From NCBI GenBank assembly GCA_047638695.1, contig JBLINY010000072.1, positions 1-23,430 on the forward strand: a stretch of 23,430 nt of DNA, given 5' to 3'. Under the pieces are notes generated by a model. That model searched no databases, was not told the origin of the DNA, and was given only the letters and a program-made list of their open reading frames with translations. Origin of the DNA: JAHECQ01 sp047638695 (GTDB lineage Bacteria > Actinomycetota > Acidimicrobiia > Acidimicrobiales > SZUA-35). Position numbers and translations under genes: made by a program. Shown here in pieces: positions 14,930-23,144 of this stretch. Within the stretch, counting starts at the first letter, position 1. Each line of letters opens with the position of its first letter.

Positions 14930-15112
14930 CTACTCGGTTAGTCGGACAGGATCCCCAACAACTTCGACGCCCCAAGTAGTCCAGTCAACGCTGGTAGACG
15001 CAGCATCCTTGGTGTAGCGAACCCTGAACCAGTAGTGGGGGTAACTGGCCCAGGGCAAAGCACCTAGATTGATCTCGGCAGTGACCAGGCGACCGTCGAA
15101 GCGGGCGTTCGG
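14930..15112 (-). pseudogene. Detached C-terminal segment of the TadG-like protein, out of frame
   Basis: Reading the minus strand one frame away from the upstream gene gives a coherent 60-residue tail containing ARFDGRLVTAEINLG, SYPHYWFRVRYTKD and WTTWGVEVVGDP, ending in TAG at 14932-14930. It reads as beta-strand-rich extracellular sequence matching the style of the upstream protein. One extra C in the CCCCC run at 15115-15111 would join the two parts into a 520-residue protein, and the total length is then an exact multiple of three. See the upstream entry for the frameshift. Confidence 0.7.
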
Positions 15113-16491
15113 GGGTCAACAACCAAACAGTGAGGACCGGCTGCACACGGCGCGGCTGTAGTCGGCGTCGGGAACCCGCCCGTGGCAGTCCAGACGAACG
15201 GGACCTCGTTCAGCTGCGGATCCAAGATCTGAATGGACTCCATGCCTTCACCTGGGTCCCAGAACGTAACCTTCAGCGTCTTGCCGCTGTGGATCGGGTC
15301 AACCTCGGCCAAGAAGAGCTCGGCGGTAGCGCCAAAGGACGCAGTACGAACCGGCGTCAGATTGCGGGCATAGACCACAGGGCAATTCGCCTCGTAGTTG
15401 GGAAAAGCTGAGACCGATGAGCAGGCAACGCCGGGCACGGCTGTGCGGTTGAGATTGATCCCGAAGTAGTCCTGACCATTCCAGTCAGAGTTGTCTAGCA
15501 CCTGTGTTCGGAGCAACCAGCGGCCCGGCATCGTGCTCGGGATCACGAAGTTCGGATGATGTGTCCAAGCCCCGCATCCTTCTTCAACTCCCGCATCCCA
15601 AACCTGAAACACCGGATTGTCGTTATCGTTCAACACCGTTCCATCAGCTTCGTAGAGGGTGAAACGCATACAGACGGTGTCGTTGGCATCGTTGCTCGGT
15701 TGTGGCGTGGCCGTCGTGCCGGCGTCGTAGGCGGCGCGGCAGTGCCCGGCGTCGTATATCTGCACCTCAACACCGCCGGCCTGGCCGGGCGGGACCTCGA
15801 CCACCCAGAGATAGCCATCACGATCATGGGTCGGGCTTTGGTTCGCGGGCAGAACGATGGGGTACGCCGATGCTGCCGGCGTACCGGTCTCGGTACACCT
15901 GCTGCCGATCTGGGCGAACGACTTGATGTCGCCCCAGGTCGGATTCACGCAGAACGCCATCATGCCGGCCCACACATTCGACACCGGAACTCCGTTTGGC
16001 GACAACGTGCCGGCACCGATCGAACTGTAGGGCGAACCCATAGGGACCGGAAGGTTGAACTCGGCTTCGGCGAAGCGGGTGATATCGATTCCGTCGTTGC
16101 CAACCACAACCCCGAAGTAAGACGGCGAGAAGGCCGTGATCTCAACGCTGACCGTCTGAGATGAGATCTGGGTCACGAGTACCTGGGCATTGACGCCGTG
16201 CTCATAGCCGTTGGCAGTAGCTGCGGCACGGGCGGCCGTCACGGTGCTGGTGGGGTCGGGCATCTCGACGATCGCAGCCAGTGCGGCGGCGTCAGCGGCT
16301 CGCTGCACTTTGCTCGCCTCGGAATACCAAGCTCCGACGTCCACGGCGAAGGCCACAAACACCATGAGGGGAACCAGCAAAAGTGCTGCTGTGGCCAAGA
16401 CGTAGCCAGCTTCTTGCTCGCGCCGGTCCGTCGCCGTTGACGACGTTCGGGTGCTTCGATCAGCGCCCGCTGCGGTGGTCGAATAAGCCAT
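15064..16491 (-). CDS. TadG-like membrane-anchored surface protein, C-terminus frameshifted
   Basis: The start at ATG 16491 gives 475 residues. Residues 25-75 match the TadE/G-like N-terminal module: a Glu-Gly (REQEAGYVL) before a hydrophobic helix (about 29-52), then VDVGAWYSEASKVQRAADAA and ALAAIVEMP, as in Flp-pilus pseudopilin-like proteins. The remainder is extracellular in character, rich in beta-strand, Asn, Pro and Thr, with several paired Cys. The last dozen or so residues (after CLVVDP) look unnatural and end at a TAG at 15064, whereas another frame continues sensibly to 14930. A single-base loss in the C5 run at 15115-15111 explains this. No other tad genes are near. It lies 55 bp behind the acyl-CoA ligase on the same strand. 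A longer in-frame N-terminal extension over the ligase gene is not credible. Confidence 0.78.
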   Translation of the reverse strand: MAYSTTAAGADRSTRTSSTATDRREQEAGYVLATAALLLVPLMVFVAFAVDVGAWYSEASKVQRAADAAALAAIVEMPDPTSTVTAARAAATANGYEHGVNAQVLVTQISSQTVSVEITAFSPSYFGVVVGNDGIDITRFAEAEFNLPVPMGSPYSSIGAGTLSPNGVPVSNVWAGMMAFCVNPTWGDIKSFAQIGSRCTETGTPAASAYPIVLPANQSPTHDRDGYLWVVEVPPGQAGGVEVQIYDAGHCRAAYDAGTTATPQPSNDANDTVCMRFTLYEADGTVLNDNDNPVFQVWDAGVEEGCGAWTHHPNFVIPSTMPGRWLLRTQVLDNSDWNGQDYFGINLNRTAVPGVACSSVSAFPNYEANCPVVYARNLTPVRTASFGATAELFLAEVDPIHSGKTLKVTFWDPGEGMESIQILDPQLNEVPFVWTATGGFPTPTTAAPCAAGPHCLVVDPRTPASTVAWSLPRSI

Positions 16492-16546
16492 CACCGCGGT
16501 ATCGACAAAAACCGGCTGAAGATTGAGGACGAACTGAGTTAGGTCA

Positions 16547-18196
16547 TCATGACGAACGACGCACCACGTACCCGACCGACTCGCGGTCCCAAACCTCGTC
16601 CGACACGCCTTCGTCCCGCAAGGCCTGCTTCCGGATCTTGCCCGAGGCCGTCTTGTCGAGTTCCGAAACGAACTGGAGATAGCGAGGCACGGTGTAACGA
16701 GGCATCCGCTCGGTGCACCAGTCGAGAAACTCAACCGGGTCGGGTCGATCACCGGCGGCGACGGCAAGAACGGCCTTGATCTCTTCCTCGCCCCCGGCAC
16801 CCTCGACCTTGATACCGACCGCAGCGCTCTCGACGATCGCCGGGTGGTCGTTCAGCACCTGCTCGACCTCGTATGACGAGACGTTCTCGCCGCGACGCCG
16901 AATGCGATCGTTGATGCGATCGATGAAGTGAAGACGACCCTTCTCGTCGAAGCGGCCAGCATCGCCGGTGTGAAACCACAGGTTCCTCCATGCCTCCACC
17001 GACTTCTCTGGCATCTTGAAGTAGCCGACGTTGAAACAGAACGCTGTGCGCGGGCGCACCATGATCTCGCCGACCTCACTGACTGCTAACGGCATGTCGG
17101 TCACAGGGTCGGCGACGATTACCTCAAAATGCTCATCGAGGATGTAGCCGGCACAGCCAGCCTCGACCGGTTCAGCGGGGTCGCTGTAGGCGACCATGTT
17201 GATCTCCGTCATCCCGAAGCCCTGCACCAGTTTTACGGCAAAGCGATCTTCGAGCGCATTGGCCCACTCGGATGCCACCGGAATGGCCATGATGCGGCGA
17301 AGATCCGTCTTCAGGTCTCGGTCGTCTGCGGGCGACCGATAGATGAATTCGGGCATAACGCCGAGCGCATTTGTAACGGTGGCCTTTTGACTGCTCACGT
17401 CATCAAGCCACGAACTGACGCTGAATCGCTTCACCACGTGGGCCGAAGCACCCGCTACCAAAGTCGGGAAAATCTGCATGAACAGACCGTTGGCGTGAAA
17501 CATGGGCATACAGACGAAGTACCGATCGGCCGCAGTCAGTTCCATCACCTTGATGGTCCCCACCGCGAACAGGTAGCAGTGGGCCTGTGGCATCAACACG
17601 CCCTTTGACGGCCCGGTGGTTCCCGACGTGTACATGATCGTGCATACATCGTTGGGCTGCGGAGTAAGACAGGCCTCAGCTCGAACGTCGGTGGCCTCGA
17701 CGTTGGCATAGCTCAGTCGCTTGGTGTCACCCAACGACGCTGGCACTGAAGCACCGTCGCCGACCTCCGCACTTTCCACGACGATGGTGGTGCTGATTGG
17801 GACCCCTGAGGTGTCGACCCGTTCGAAAAGTGGCAACAGTTCGGCATCGACGGCGACCACGGTGGGTTCGCTGTTACGCACCTGATGCTCGAGGAAGGCT
17901 CCCTTCAGCTCGGTATTCACAGGGACGAACACCGCTTGCCGTTTGTGGGTGGCGATCATCAGTACGACGAATGCTCGACTATTGGTGAGCAACCCGAGCA
18001 CTCGGTCGCCCTCGTTAACACCGAGATCAGCCAAGGCCGTCGCCACCGAGTCCGAGGCCCGGTCCAGATCACCAAAGGTCAGGTCATCGCCCCCACCTGG
18101 ACCGAACGACAAGTACGGGCCATCAGGTTGCGCAGCCGCCTGGGCCCGCACGGCGTCGACAAGGGTCCAGCGCTCCAGAGGGAGATCGAGAAGCAT
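16547..18196 (-). CDS. Acyl-CoA synthetase / AMP-dependent ligase (CaiC-like, class I adenylate-forming enzyme)
   Basis: This enzyme activates a carboxylic acid to its acyl-AMP and then to the CoA thioester. All core motifs of the family are present in 549 residues: the phosphate loop YTSGTTGPSKGV (189-200), GFGMTE (326-331), HTGD (409-412), the hinge region DRINDRIRRRGENVSSYEVE (426-445) and the C-terminal catalytic Lys520 in KTASGKIRK. The overall pattern is closest to the crotonobetaine/carnitine-CoA ligase group rather than long-chain fatty acyl-CoA ligases, but the acid is unknown. The ATG start at 18196 stands behind a 109-bp divergent gap. The downstream TadG-like gene follows at 55 bp. 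It may feed acyl-CoA to the dehydrogenases elsewhere in the window, which is inference. Confidence 0.93.
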   Translation of the reverse strand: MLLDLPLERWTLVDAVRAQAAAQPDGPYLSFGPGGGDDLTFGDLDRASDSVATALADLGVNEGDRVLGLLTNSRAFVVLMIATHKRQAVFVPVNTELKGAFLEHQVRNSEPTVVAVDAELLPLFERVDTSGVPISTTIVVESAEVGDGASVPASLGDTKRLSYANVEATDVRAEACLTPQPNDVCTIMYTSGTTGPSKGVLMPQAHCYLFAVGTIKVMELTAADRYFVCMPMFHANGLFMQIFPTLVAGASAHVVKRFSVSSWLDDVSSQKATVTNALGVMPEFIYRSPADDRDLKTDLRRIMAIPVASEWANALEDRFAVKLVQGFGMTEINMVAYSDPAEPVEAGCAGYILDEHFEVIVADPVTDMPLAVSEVGEIMVRPRTAFCFNVGYFKMPEKSVEAWRNLWFHTGDAGRFDEKGRLHFIDRINDRIRRRGENVSSYEVEQVLNDHPAIVESAAVGIKVEGAGGEEEIKAVLAVAAGDRPDPVEFLDWCTERMPRYTVPRYLQFVSELDKTASGKIRKQALRDEGVSDEVWDRESVGYVVRRSS

Positions 18197-18228
18197 CCGT
18201 CGATTGTTGCCGAGTCACACCCGCACCG

Positions 18229-18254
18229 CACAGCCACACCACACAGCCACACCA
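18229..18254. repeat. 13-bp perfect tandem duplication in a divergent promoter region
   Basis: CACAGCCACACCA occurs twice head to tail (18229-18241 and 18242-18254), inside a CA-rich stretch that begins near 18216. It lies midway between the start of the acyl-CoA ligase (18196, leftward) and the phosphodiesterase-like gene (18306, rightward), where an activator or repressor controlling both could bind. A simple slippage product is also possible. Confidence 0.75.
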
Positions 18255-18305
18255 TTGAGGAACGCAGCGCTAACGAAAGGCCGCGGCTCTGCCGATAAGG
18301 GGAGT

Positions 18306-19697
18306 GTGCGTCGTGTCGTCGTTCTCGAGACCAACGAAATTCCGCTGGCCATCTATCGTTGGTACGCCGATCGGCGTCCAGACTCCGCCATCGCCGAGGT
18401 GTTGGGCGAGCATGCCGGGCAGACGCGATTGGCTGAAGATCTCGGTGACAAGTACCTCTATCCCTCCCAGTCATGGGCCTCGGTCAGCACCGGAGTGCCT
18501 TTCCAGAAACACGGGATCTTCTGGTACGCCGATCCCAAACCGGCCGAGTTTCCCCTGTACTGGAAGCAGGCTGTCGAAACTCGATCGGTCGGCGTCGTCG
18601 GATCGCTGCACGCCTCGCCGATGGACGACATCAAGAATCTTCCGGGCCTGAAGTTCTGTGTCCCCGAGGTCTTTTCGTCGGGGACCGAAACTTTGCCTTC
18701 CTCGCTGCAACCTCTCCACGAGTTCAGCGTCCAAATGACCAACGCCAATGCCCGAGCCGTCACTGCTCGTAGCCCCATCGGCTCGTACGCTCACGGCGCC
18801 GTCGCCGCGGCGCGGGCGCGTCTCCGACCCGACACCATCGCCCGTCTTGCCTCGACGGCCGCGTTGGTCGCGGCCGGGCGGCAGTCGGGCGAACGGCTTC
18901 GCACAGCCCACTTCGACCTGATGGCTGACGTCTTCGAACGGCAGCTCAAGCACCACGATCCCGATCTGACCGTCTTCTTCACTAATCATGTGGCCGCCGC
19001 CATGCATCGCTACTGGTTCGCCTCGTTCCCCGAAGACTGGACCGACGAGCTGTACTCGGCAGAGTGGCGAGAAGCGCACATCAACGAGTTACCGGCAGCT
19101 ATGGATTCGCTCGATCGATTCGTCGGCCGCATGCTCCGCCTTTGCCGGACAACAGACCGCACGTTGGTGATGGTGTCATCGATGGGTCAGGTCGGAGGCG
19201 AGCCACAGATTGAGACCGCGACCGATGTCTTCGTGGTTCGCGAACCGGGCGAGTTCTTTCGCTCGCTCAGCGTTCGACACCCGCACGAGATTCGCACCGC
19301 GATGGTTCCACAAGTCGCCGCCGCCTTCGAGAACGAGAGCGCCGCCCTTCAGGCCCATCAAGAGCTCGACGAGCTCCACGTCAACGAGCCCGGCGTCAGC
19401 GCCGACCGCTCGGGCCACGTGGTCACCGTCTCGTACCATCTGCCCGCTTCGTCAGATGGCAAGGTCGACTACCTCGGCAGGGTTCGCCGGGCCCATGAGT
19501 TGGGAGGCGAAGTCATCGCCGTCAAGGAACACCGCACCGGCACCCACGACCCACTCGGCGGCCTGTTATGCGCGAACAGCCCAACTGCCTCGCTCCCCAC
19601 CGATCCAGTGGACGCTTTCGAGTTCGCACCGGCGGTACTGATTCTGCTTGGCCTCTCGCCAGCGCCTCATCATCAGACACCGACGTTCTCGCTCTGA
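18306..19697 (+). CDS. Alkaline-phosphatase-superfamily protein (type I phosphodiesterase-like), function unknown
   Basis: The 463 residues look like a subgroup of the phosphodiesterase/alkaline-phosphatase fold often found near polysaccharide genes. It starts RRVVVLETNEIP, where the canonical first metal-binding Asp is replaced by the ETNE pattern seen in that subgroup. Then come SQSWASVSTGVPFQKHGIFW (54-73, the nucleophile-region equivalent), LTVFFTNHVAAAMHRYWF (221-238), MVSSMGQ (289-295, where classical enzymes have SDHG) and GTHDPLGGLL (412-421). Several metal ligands therefore differ from active phosphatases, and catalysis is uncertain. The GTG at 18306 directly follows AAGGGGAG, a strong but very close Shine-Dalgarno sequence. 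The long open frame upstream lies over the ligase gene and was rejected. The glycosyltransferase follows after 3 bp, so the two are surely co-transcribed. Confidence 0.75.
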   Translation: MRRVVVLETNEIPLAIYRWYADRRPDSAIAEVLGEHAGQTRLAEDLGDKYLYPSQSWASVSTGVPFQKHGIFWYADPKPAEFPLYWKQAVETRSVGVVGSLHASPMDDIKNLPGLKFCVPEVFSSGTETLPSSLQPLHEFSVQMTNANARAVTARSPIGSYAHGAVAAARARLRPDTIARLASTAALVAAGRQSGERLRTAHFDLMADVFERQLKHHDPDLTVFFTNHVAAAMHRYWFASFPEDWTDELYSAEWREAHINELPAAMDSLDRFVGRMLRLCRTTDRTLVMVSSMGQVGGEPQIETATDVFVVREPGEFFRSLSVRHPHEIRTAMVPQVAAAFENESAALQAHQELDELHVNEPGVSADRSGHVVTVSYHLPASSDGKVDYLGRVRRAHELGGEVIAVKEHRTGTHDPLGGLLCANSPTASLPTDPVDAFEFAPAVLILLGLSPAPHHQTPTFSL

Positions 19698-19700
19698 GCC

Positions 19701-20732
19701 ATGGCCCTCACAAGACCCTCGATGCTCGCCAGAACCACGCTCGTCGTCTCGGTTGTCATACCGGCCCGCAACGAGAGCGACGACGTTGGCCGAGCAATCC
19801 ATGCGGTAATCGGCCAGTCGTTTCCACTCAACCAGGTCGAAGTCGTCGTTGTTGACGGCGACTCGGCCGATGACACGACAGCAGTTGCCACCAAACTCCT
19901 CACCTACGCAGGCTTCAAGCGATGGGCCGTCGTACAGAATCCCGGCGGCTCGACGCCGTCCAATCTGAATCGCGCTCTCGAGTGGGCTCGGGGCGACATC
20001 ATCGTTCGCGTCGACGCCAGGTCGGCCATTCCGCCCGACTACCTACGCACCGTCGTCGGACGCCTCGAGCACGACACCAGCGTGGCCGTTGTCGGCGGTA
20101 GCCAGGTAGCGATCAGTCGAGACAATTCGTTGTCAGCAAGATCGATCGCCCGAGCCCTGAACAACGCCTATGCAATGGGCGGCTCGCGCTACCGGCGAGG
20201 TGGCGCTCAGAGCGGCACAGCAGACACCGTCTATCTCGGAGCCTTCCGCCGCCAACAGCTCGTCGAGGCCGGCGGTTGGAACCAGTCGTTCCCCACCAAT
20301 CAGGACTTCGAGCTCAACCGTCGGATGAGCAACCTTGGCGACGTCTGGTTTGAGGCCGGGCTGCCTGTTGGCTACATCCCGCGAGGAACGCTGCGCCAAA
20401 TCGCCTCGCAGTACCACCGGTTCGGTCAATGGAAGGTGCGCTACTGGCGTGCCACGGGCGATAAGCCGGTGGCACGCCAGATTCCCCTAGTCGCCGGTCC
20501 ATCAGCACTTGTGTTCCTCGGCGTCTATCTGCTCGCGACCGGTCGCGTGCGCACGTTAGGCCTACTGGCTGTTGGCGGAATTGTGAGCACTCTCGCCCTC
20601 GACCACGTTGGGCAGACCGAGCCGGCCGAGGACGCATGCGAGCGGGGCCTAGCTGCTACCACCAACGCCCTCATCGGCATCTCTTGGTGGTCCGGCATCG
20701 TTCGAGAACTAGCTCGTCGCCCCAATTCCTGA
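19701..20732 (+). CDS. Family 2 glycosyltransferase, ExoA-like, with C-terminal membrane segments
   Basis: This enzyme transfers a sugar from a nucleotide-sugar donor to a lipid-linked or polysaccharide acceptor at the inner face of the membrane. The GT-A fold is evident: VVSVVIPARNES (15-26), VVVVDGDSADDT (48-59), and a DxD-like metal site in VRVDARS (102-108). The acceptor/catalytic region is TNQDFELNRR (199-208), with QYHRFGQWK (237-245) in the place of the QxxRW-type motif. Two hydrophobic helices (about 262-280 and 285-302) follow, as in the succinoglycan glucosyltransferase ExoA group. The ATG at 19701 lies 3 bp after the phosphodiesterase-like stop, pointing to a shared transcript and probably a shared substrate. 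The sugar and polymer cannot be told from sequence. Confidence 0.9.
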   Translation: MALTRPSMLARTTLVVSVVIPARNESDDVGRAIHAVIGQSFPLNQVEVVVVDGDSADDTTAVATKLLTYAGFKRWAVVQNPGGSTPSNLNRALEWARGDIIVRVDARSAIPPDYLRTVVGRLEHDTSVAVVGGSQVAISRDNSLSARSIARALNNAYAMGGSRYRRGGAQSGTADTVYLGAFRRQQLVEAGGWNQSFPTNQDFELNRRMSNLGDVWFEAGLPVGYIPRGTLRQIASQYHRFGQWKVRYWRATGDKPVARQIPLVAGPSALVFLGVYLLATGRVRTLGLLAVGGIVSTLALDHVGQTEPAEDACERGLAATTNALIGISWWSGIVRELARRPNS

Positions 20733-20789
20733 CAGGCGCATCGACTGCTTGGACGGGCACGTGTCAGTCAGGGCGAGCAAACTGATCCG

Positions 20790-21848
20790 GTGTTCATTCC
20801 TGGTTCGATTGACCAACTGACGGTCGCCTGGCTTCGAGATGCTTTCATTGAGGGAAGGATCGTCGACGGGCACCCCGACACCATCGTGGTTGAACCGCTC
20901 GGCGCTGCCGCCGGTCTACTTGGCGATCTGGCCCGTATCCACATCAAGTACGCGGTCGGCACGGGACCGACATCGGTGATCGTAAAGTTGCCGGCTTCGG
21001 ACCCCGGCGGGCATCGCGTTGGCAGCATGCTTCGGGCCTGGCCGCGGGAGGTTGCGTTCTACCAACAGGTGGCCCCGCTGGCCCTCGGTGCCAGGGTTCC
21101 AGTGTGCTACCACACCGCCGGTGACGAGCGAACCGATCGGTGGGTCGTGATAATGGAGGACTGCCCGAGTGACACGATTGGCTCCGAGGACGGTGCGTCT
21201 ACTGAACAGGCTGGCGCCGCCGTCGATGCCCTCGCCGGCTTCCACGCTGCCTGGTGGGAATCGCCAACTGTCTTCCCGTGGATGCCCGGCGTCGAAGGCG
21301 AAGGCTTTGCCATGCTCGAAGGGTCCTGGGCCGCCAACATTCCCCGGTTTATCGACCGATACAAGGCGGTGCTTCCAGCTGAGGCTGTCGACTGGGTCAC
21401 CGCCTTTGCCCCCACACTGGGGACCTGGTCTCGACGAACGGCGTCCGAGCCGCTCACGATCGTCCATGCCGACTATCGGCTCGACAATCTGCTGTTCGAC
21501 GGCCCCCGGGTCACCATGATCGACTGGCAAACCGCTCTGCGGGGCTCGGGTGCCATGGACCTCTCGTGCTTCTGCGCCACCGGGCTTAGCACCGAGCTGC
21601 GCCGCAACATCGAGAATAACCTGATCGACCGGTACCTCGCCGGCCTCGAAGCTGCAGGCGTTGTGGTCGACCACGAATGGTTCCGTCGAAGCTACGACGA
21701 ACACCTGCTGTGGTGGATGGGACAATTCGCCAACAACCTCGCCCATCTGGCACCCGACGACCCGGCAATACAACAAGCACTGGAAACGATGGCAGTCCGC
21801 ACCTACACCGCCGCCGTCGACCGCAACGTCGGCCGTCTACTCTCCTAG
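20790..21848 (+). CDS. Aminoglycoside/CHK-kinase-like phosphotransferase (APH superfamily)
   Basis: The 352 residues have the protein-kinase-like fold of small-molecule kinases: a loose glycine-loop region LGAAAGLLGD, ATP-contact Lys66 in VIVKLPAS with Glu87 in REVAFY, catalytic-loop VHADYRLDNLLFDG (His226, Asp228, Asn233) and the metal-binding Asp245 in MIDWQT. The pattern is nearest the CHK/ecdysteroid-kinase-like and acyl-CoA-dehydrogenase-associated phosphotransferases of actinobacteria, not clinical aminoglycoside-resistance enzymes. Its substrate is probably a small alcohol or sugar. The GTG start at 20790 lies 57 bp after the glycosyltransferase; no earlier in-frame start is better supported. 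It is likely the last gene of the run starting at 18306. Confidence 0.87.
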   Translation: MFIPGSIDQLTVAWLRDAFIEGRIVDGHPDTIVVEPLGAAAGLLGDLARIHIKYAVGTGPTSVIVKLPASDPGGHRVGSMLRAWPREVAFYQQVAPLALGARVPVCYHTAGDERTDRWVVIMEDCPSDTIGSEDGASTEQAGAAVDALAGFHAAWWESPTVFPWMPGVEGEGFAMLEGSWAANIPRFIDRYKAVLPAEAVDWVTAFAPTLGTWSRRTASEPLTIVHADYRLDNLLFDGPRVTMIDWQTALRGSGAMDLSCFCATGLSTELRRNIENNLIDRYLAGLEAAGVVVDHEWFRRSYDEHLLWWMGQFANNLAHLAPDDPAIQQALETMAVRTYTAAVDRNVGRLLS

Positions 21849-22072
21849 TTTCGGACGCGAGCCCTCTGCAGCGGATTCAGCGGAGAAACCGGTGGCCTCT
21901 TGGAACTTCCGCTTGGCTCTCCTTTATGGGGAGACTCGTCGGCGATGAGCCCGAACGGTTGTTGATGTCTGGAATGCCGTAGACCCATCGAGCCCCCTGG
22001 CCAAGAAGCTGCCCGGTGGCCCGGCCCGTATCGCCTTGCTCCGGGCCAGTTGGCAACGTCTGTGGATGTTGT
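21849..22072. other. Intergenic stretch between convergent genes, no gene recognised
   Basis: I see no gene, tRNA or repeat here. Short frames on both strands have no family character. A partial stem, TGGCCCGG near 22016 pairing with CCGGGCCA near 22041, is the only structure noted. Confidence 0.5.
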
Positions 22073-22102
22073 TCGCAAGGCGCCGGGAAAGGCGCCTTGC
22101 GA
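22073..22102 (-). terminator. Strong hairpin after the alcohol dehydrogenase gene
   Basis: TCGCAAGGCGCC (22073-22084) and GGCGCCTTGCGA (22091-22102) form a perfect 12-bp GC-rich stem with a 6-base loop. It begins 10 bases past the dehydrogenase stop and also lies downstream of the convergent kinase gene, so it could stop transcription from both sides. No T-run follows on either strand, as is common for hairpins at gene ends in high-GC actinobacteria. Confidence 0.6.
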
Positions 22103-22112
22103 GTCATCAACG

Positions 22113-23144
22113 TCAGCCGGCGAGGTCGGTGATGACGGCCCGGCCGGTGTAGGCGCCAGCCTCCAGTTCCTCTAAAATTTCCGGGAGCTCTGACAGTGCG
22201 CCGGTCCGCGAGACGTGTGTCTTGACATGTCCGTCGGCCGCAAGTTGTACAAGCTCGCGCATGTCCTGAACGGTGCCAACGGCTGAGAACATGATGAGTG
22301 GATCCTTCCCGAACAATTGCCAAGGGCTGATCTCGAAAGCCCCCTCGCTGTCGGCCGGAATACCAACCGCGACGAACATGCCACCTCGACGCAACAAGTC
22401 CATGCCCAGGCCGTAGCCAGCAAGTCGCGGTGAGAAGACGAGGCTGGCGTGAACACCGCCAGGAAACGCAGCCCGAGTTGCTTCCTTTGCGTCGTTGACA
22501 TCGACAGCCAGATCGACGCCGAGCGAGCGGACGAACTCGATCCGCTCGGGCCCGACGTCGACCCCGACCACCTTGTAGCCCCAGTGTTTGGCTATCTGCA
22601 CCGCATAGTGGCCAAGACCGCCGGCCGCCCCGAGTATCGCCACCGCAGAACCGGGCACCACGCCATATTGGTTCAGCTTCTTGACCGCGCCGTATGCAGT
22701 GAGACCGCCGCACGCAAGCGGTACCTCGTTATCGACGACGGAGTCGGGCAGCACCACCAAAGACTTGGCGTAGACCCGCATTTCCTCGGAATAGGTACCG
22801 AGGATGCCCTTCGATTGGCTACAGAGTCGAGGCCGGCCACCGAGACAGTGATCGCACGCGCCGCACCAGTAGCCGCCACCGCTTCCACCCAGCCCGAGGA
22901 TGACCCGATCACCGATGTTCACATAGCGGTCGGCGCCGGGTCCCAACGCTTCGACAACACCGACGCCTTCGTGGCCAAAGGGGCCTGAGCGGGGCACCCC
23001 GGCCCAGTCGCCCTTCATCAGGTGGAGGTCGGAGTGGCACACACCGGCCGCAGTAAGACGCACGACAGCCTCTTCATACCGTGGCTCCGGCGTTGGCCGG
23101 TCCACGATCTGAAGCTCACCGTCGTCGAGTCGCGCTGTTTTCAT
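22113..23144 (-). CDS. Zinc-dependent alcohol dehydrogenase (MDR superfamily)
   Basis: This is an NAD(P)-dependent oxidoreductase interconverting alcohols and aldehydes or ketones. The 343 residues hold the catalytic zinc ligands Cys36 (GVCHSDLH), His58/Glu59 (GHEGVG) and Cys145 (LACGGLTAYGAVK). The structural zinc lobe is Cys94, Cys97, Cys100 and Cys108 (CGACDHC then C). The Rossmann glycine motif is GAAGGLGHYAVQ (172-183), followed by VVGVDVG, whose Asp suggests NAD. The ATG at 23144 gives the usual short N-terminus (MKTARLDDGELQ). It is a single gene on the minus strand, with a strong hairpin beyond its stop. The physiological alcohol is not predictable. Confidence 0.93.
   Translation of the reverse strand: MKTARLDDGELQIVDRPTPEPRYEEAVVRLTAAGVCHSDLHLMKGDWAGVPRSGPFGHEGVGVVEALGPGADRYVNIGDRVILGLGGSGGGYWCGACDHCLGGRPRLCSQSKGILGTYSEEMRVYAKSLVVLPDSVVDNEVPLACGGLTAYGAVKKLNQYGVVPGSAVAILGAAGGLGHYAVQIAKHWGYKVVGVDVGPERIEFVRSLGVDLAVDVNDAKEATRAAFPGGVHASLVFSPRLAGYGLGMDLLRRGGMFVAVGIPADSEGAFEISPWQLFGKDPLIMFSAVGTVQDMRELVQLAADGHVKTHVSRTGALSELPEILEELEAGAYTGRAVITDLAG

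Noticed and set aside
16492..16800. N-terminal extension of the TadG-like protein
   Set aside because: It lies inside the acyl-CoA ligase gene and is of low-complexity Arg/Ser/Pro type; ATG 16491 is the natural start.
17943..18305. N-terminal extension of the phosphatase-fold protein
   Set aside because: Most of it is antisense to the ligase; the family N-terminus begins at the GTG at 18306.
20916..21776. 286-codon minus-strand open frame opposite the kinase-like gene
   Set aside because: It is antisense to a gene with clear catalytic motifs.
22502..22513. Third copy of the left-edge repeat inside the alcohol dehydrogenase gene
   Set aside because: Only about 12 bases (GACAGCCAGAT region) match, which is expected by chance in coding sequence.
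21877..22713. 278-codon minus-strand open frame overlapping the alcohol dehydrogenase in another frame
   Set aside because: It is an out-of-frame shadow of the dehydrogenase with arginine-rich, motif-free sequence.
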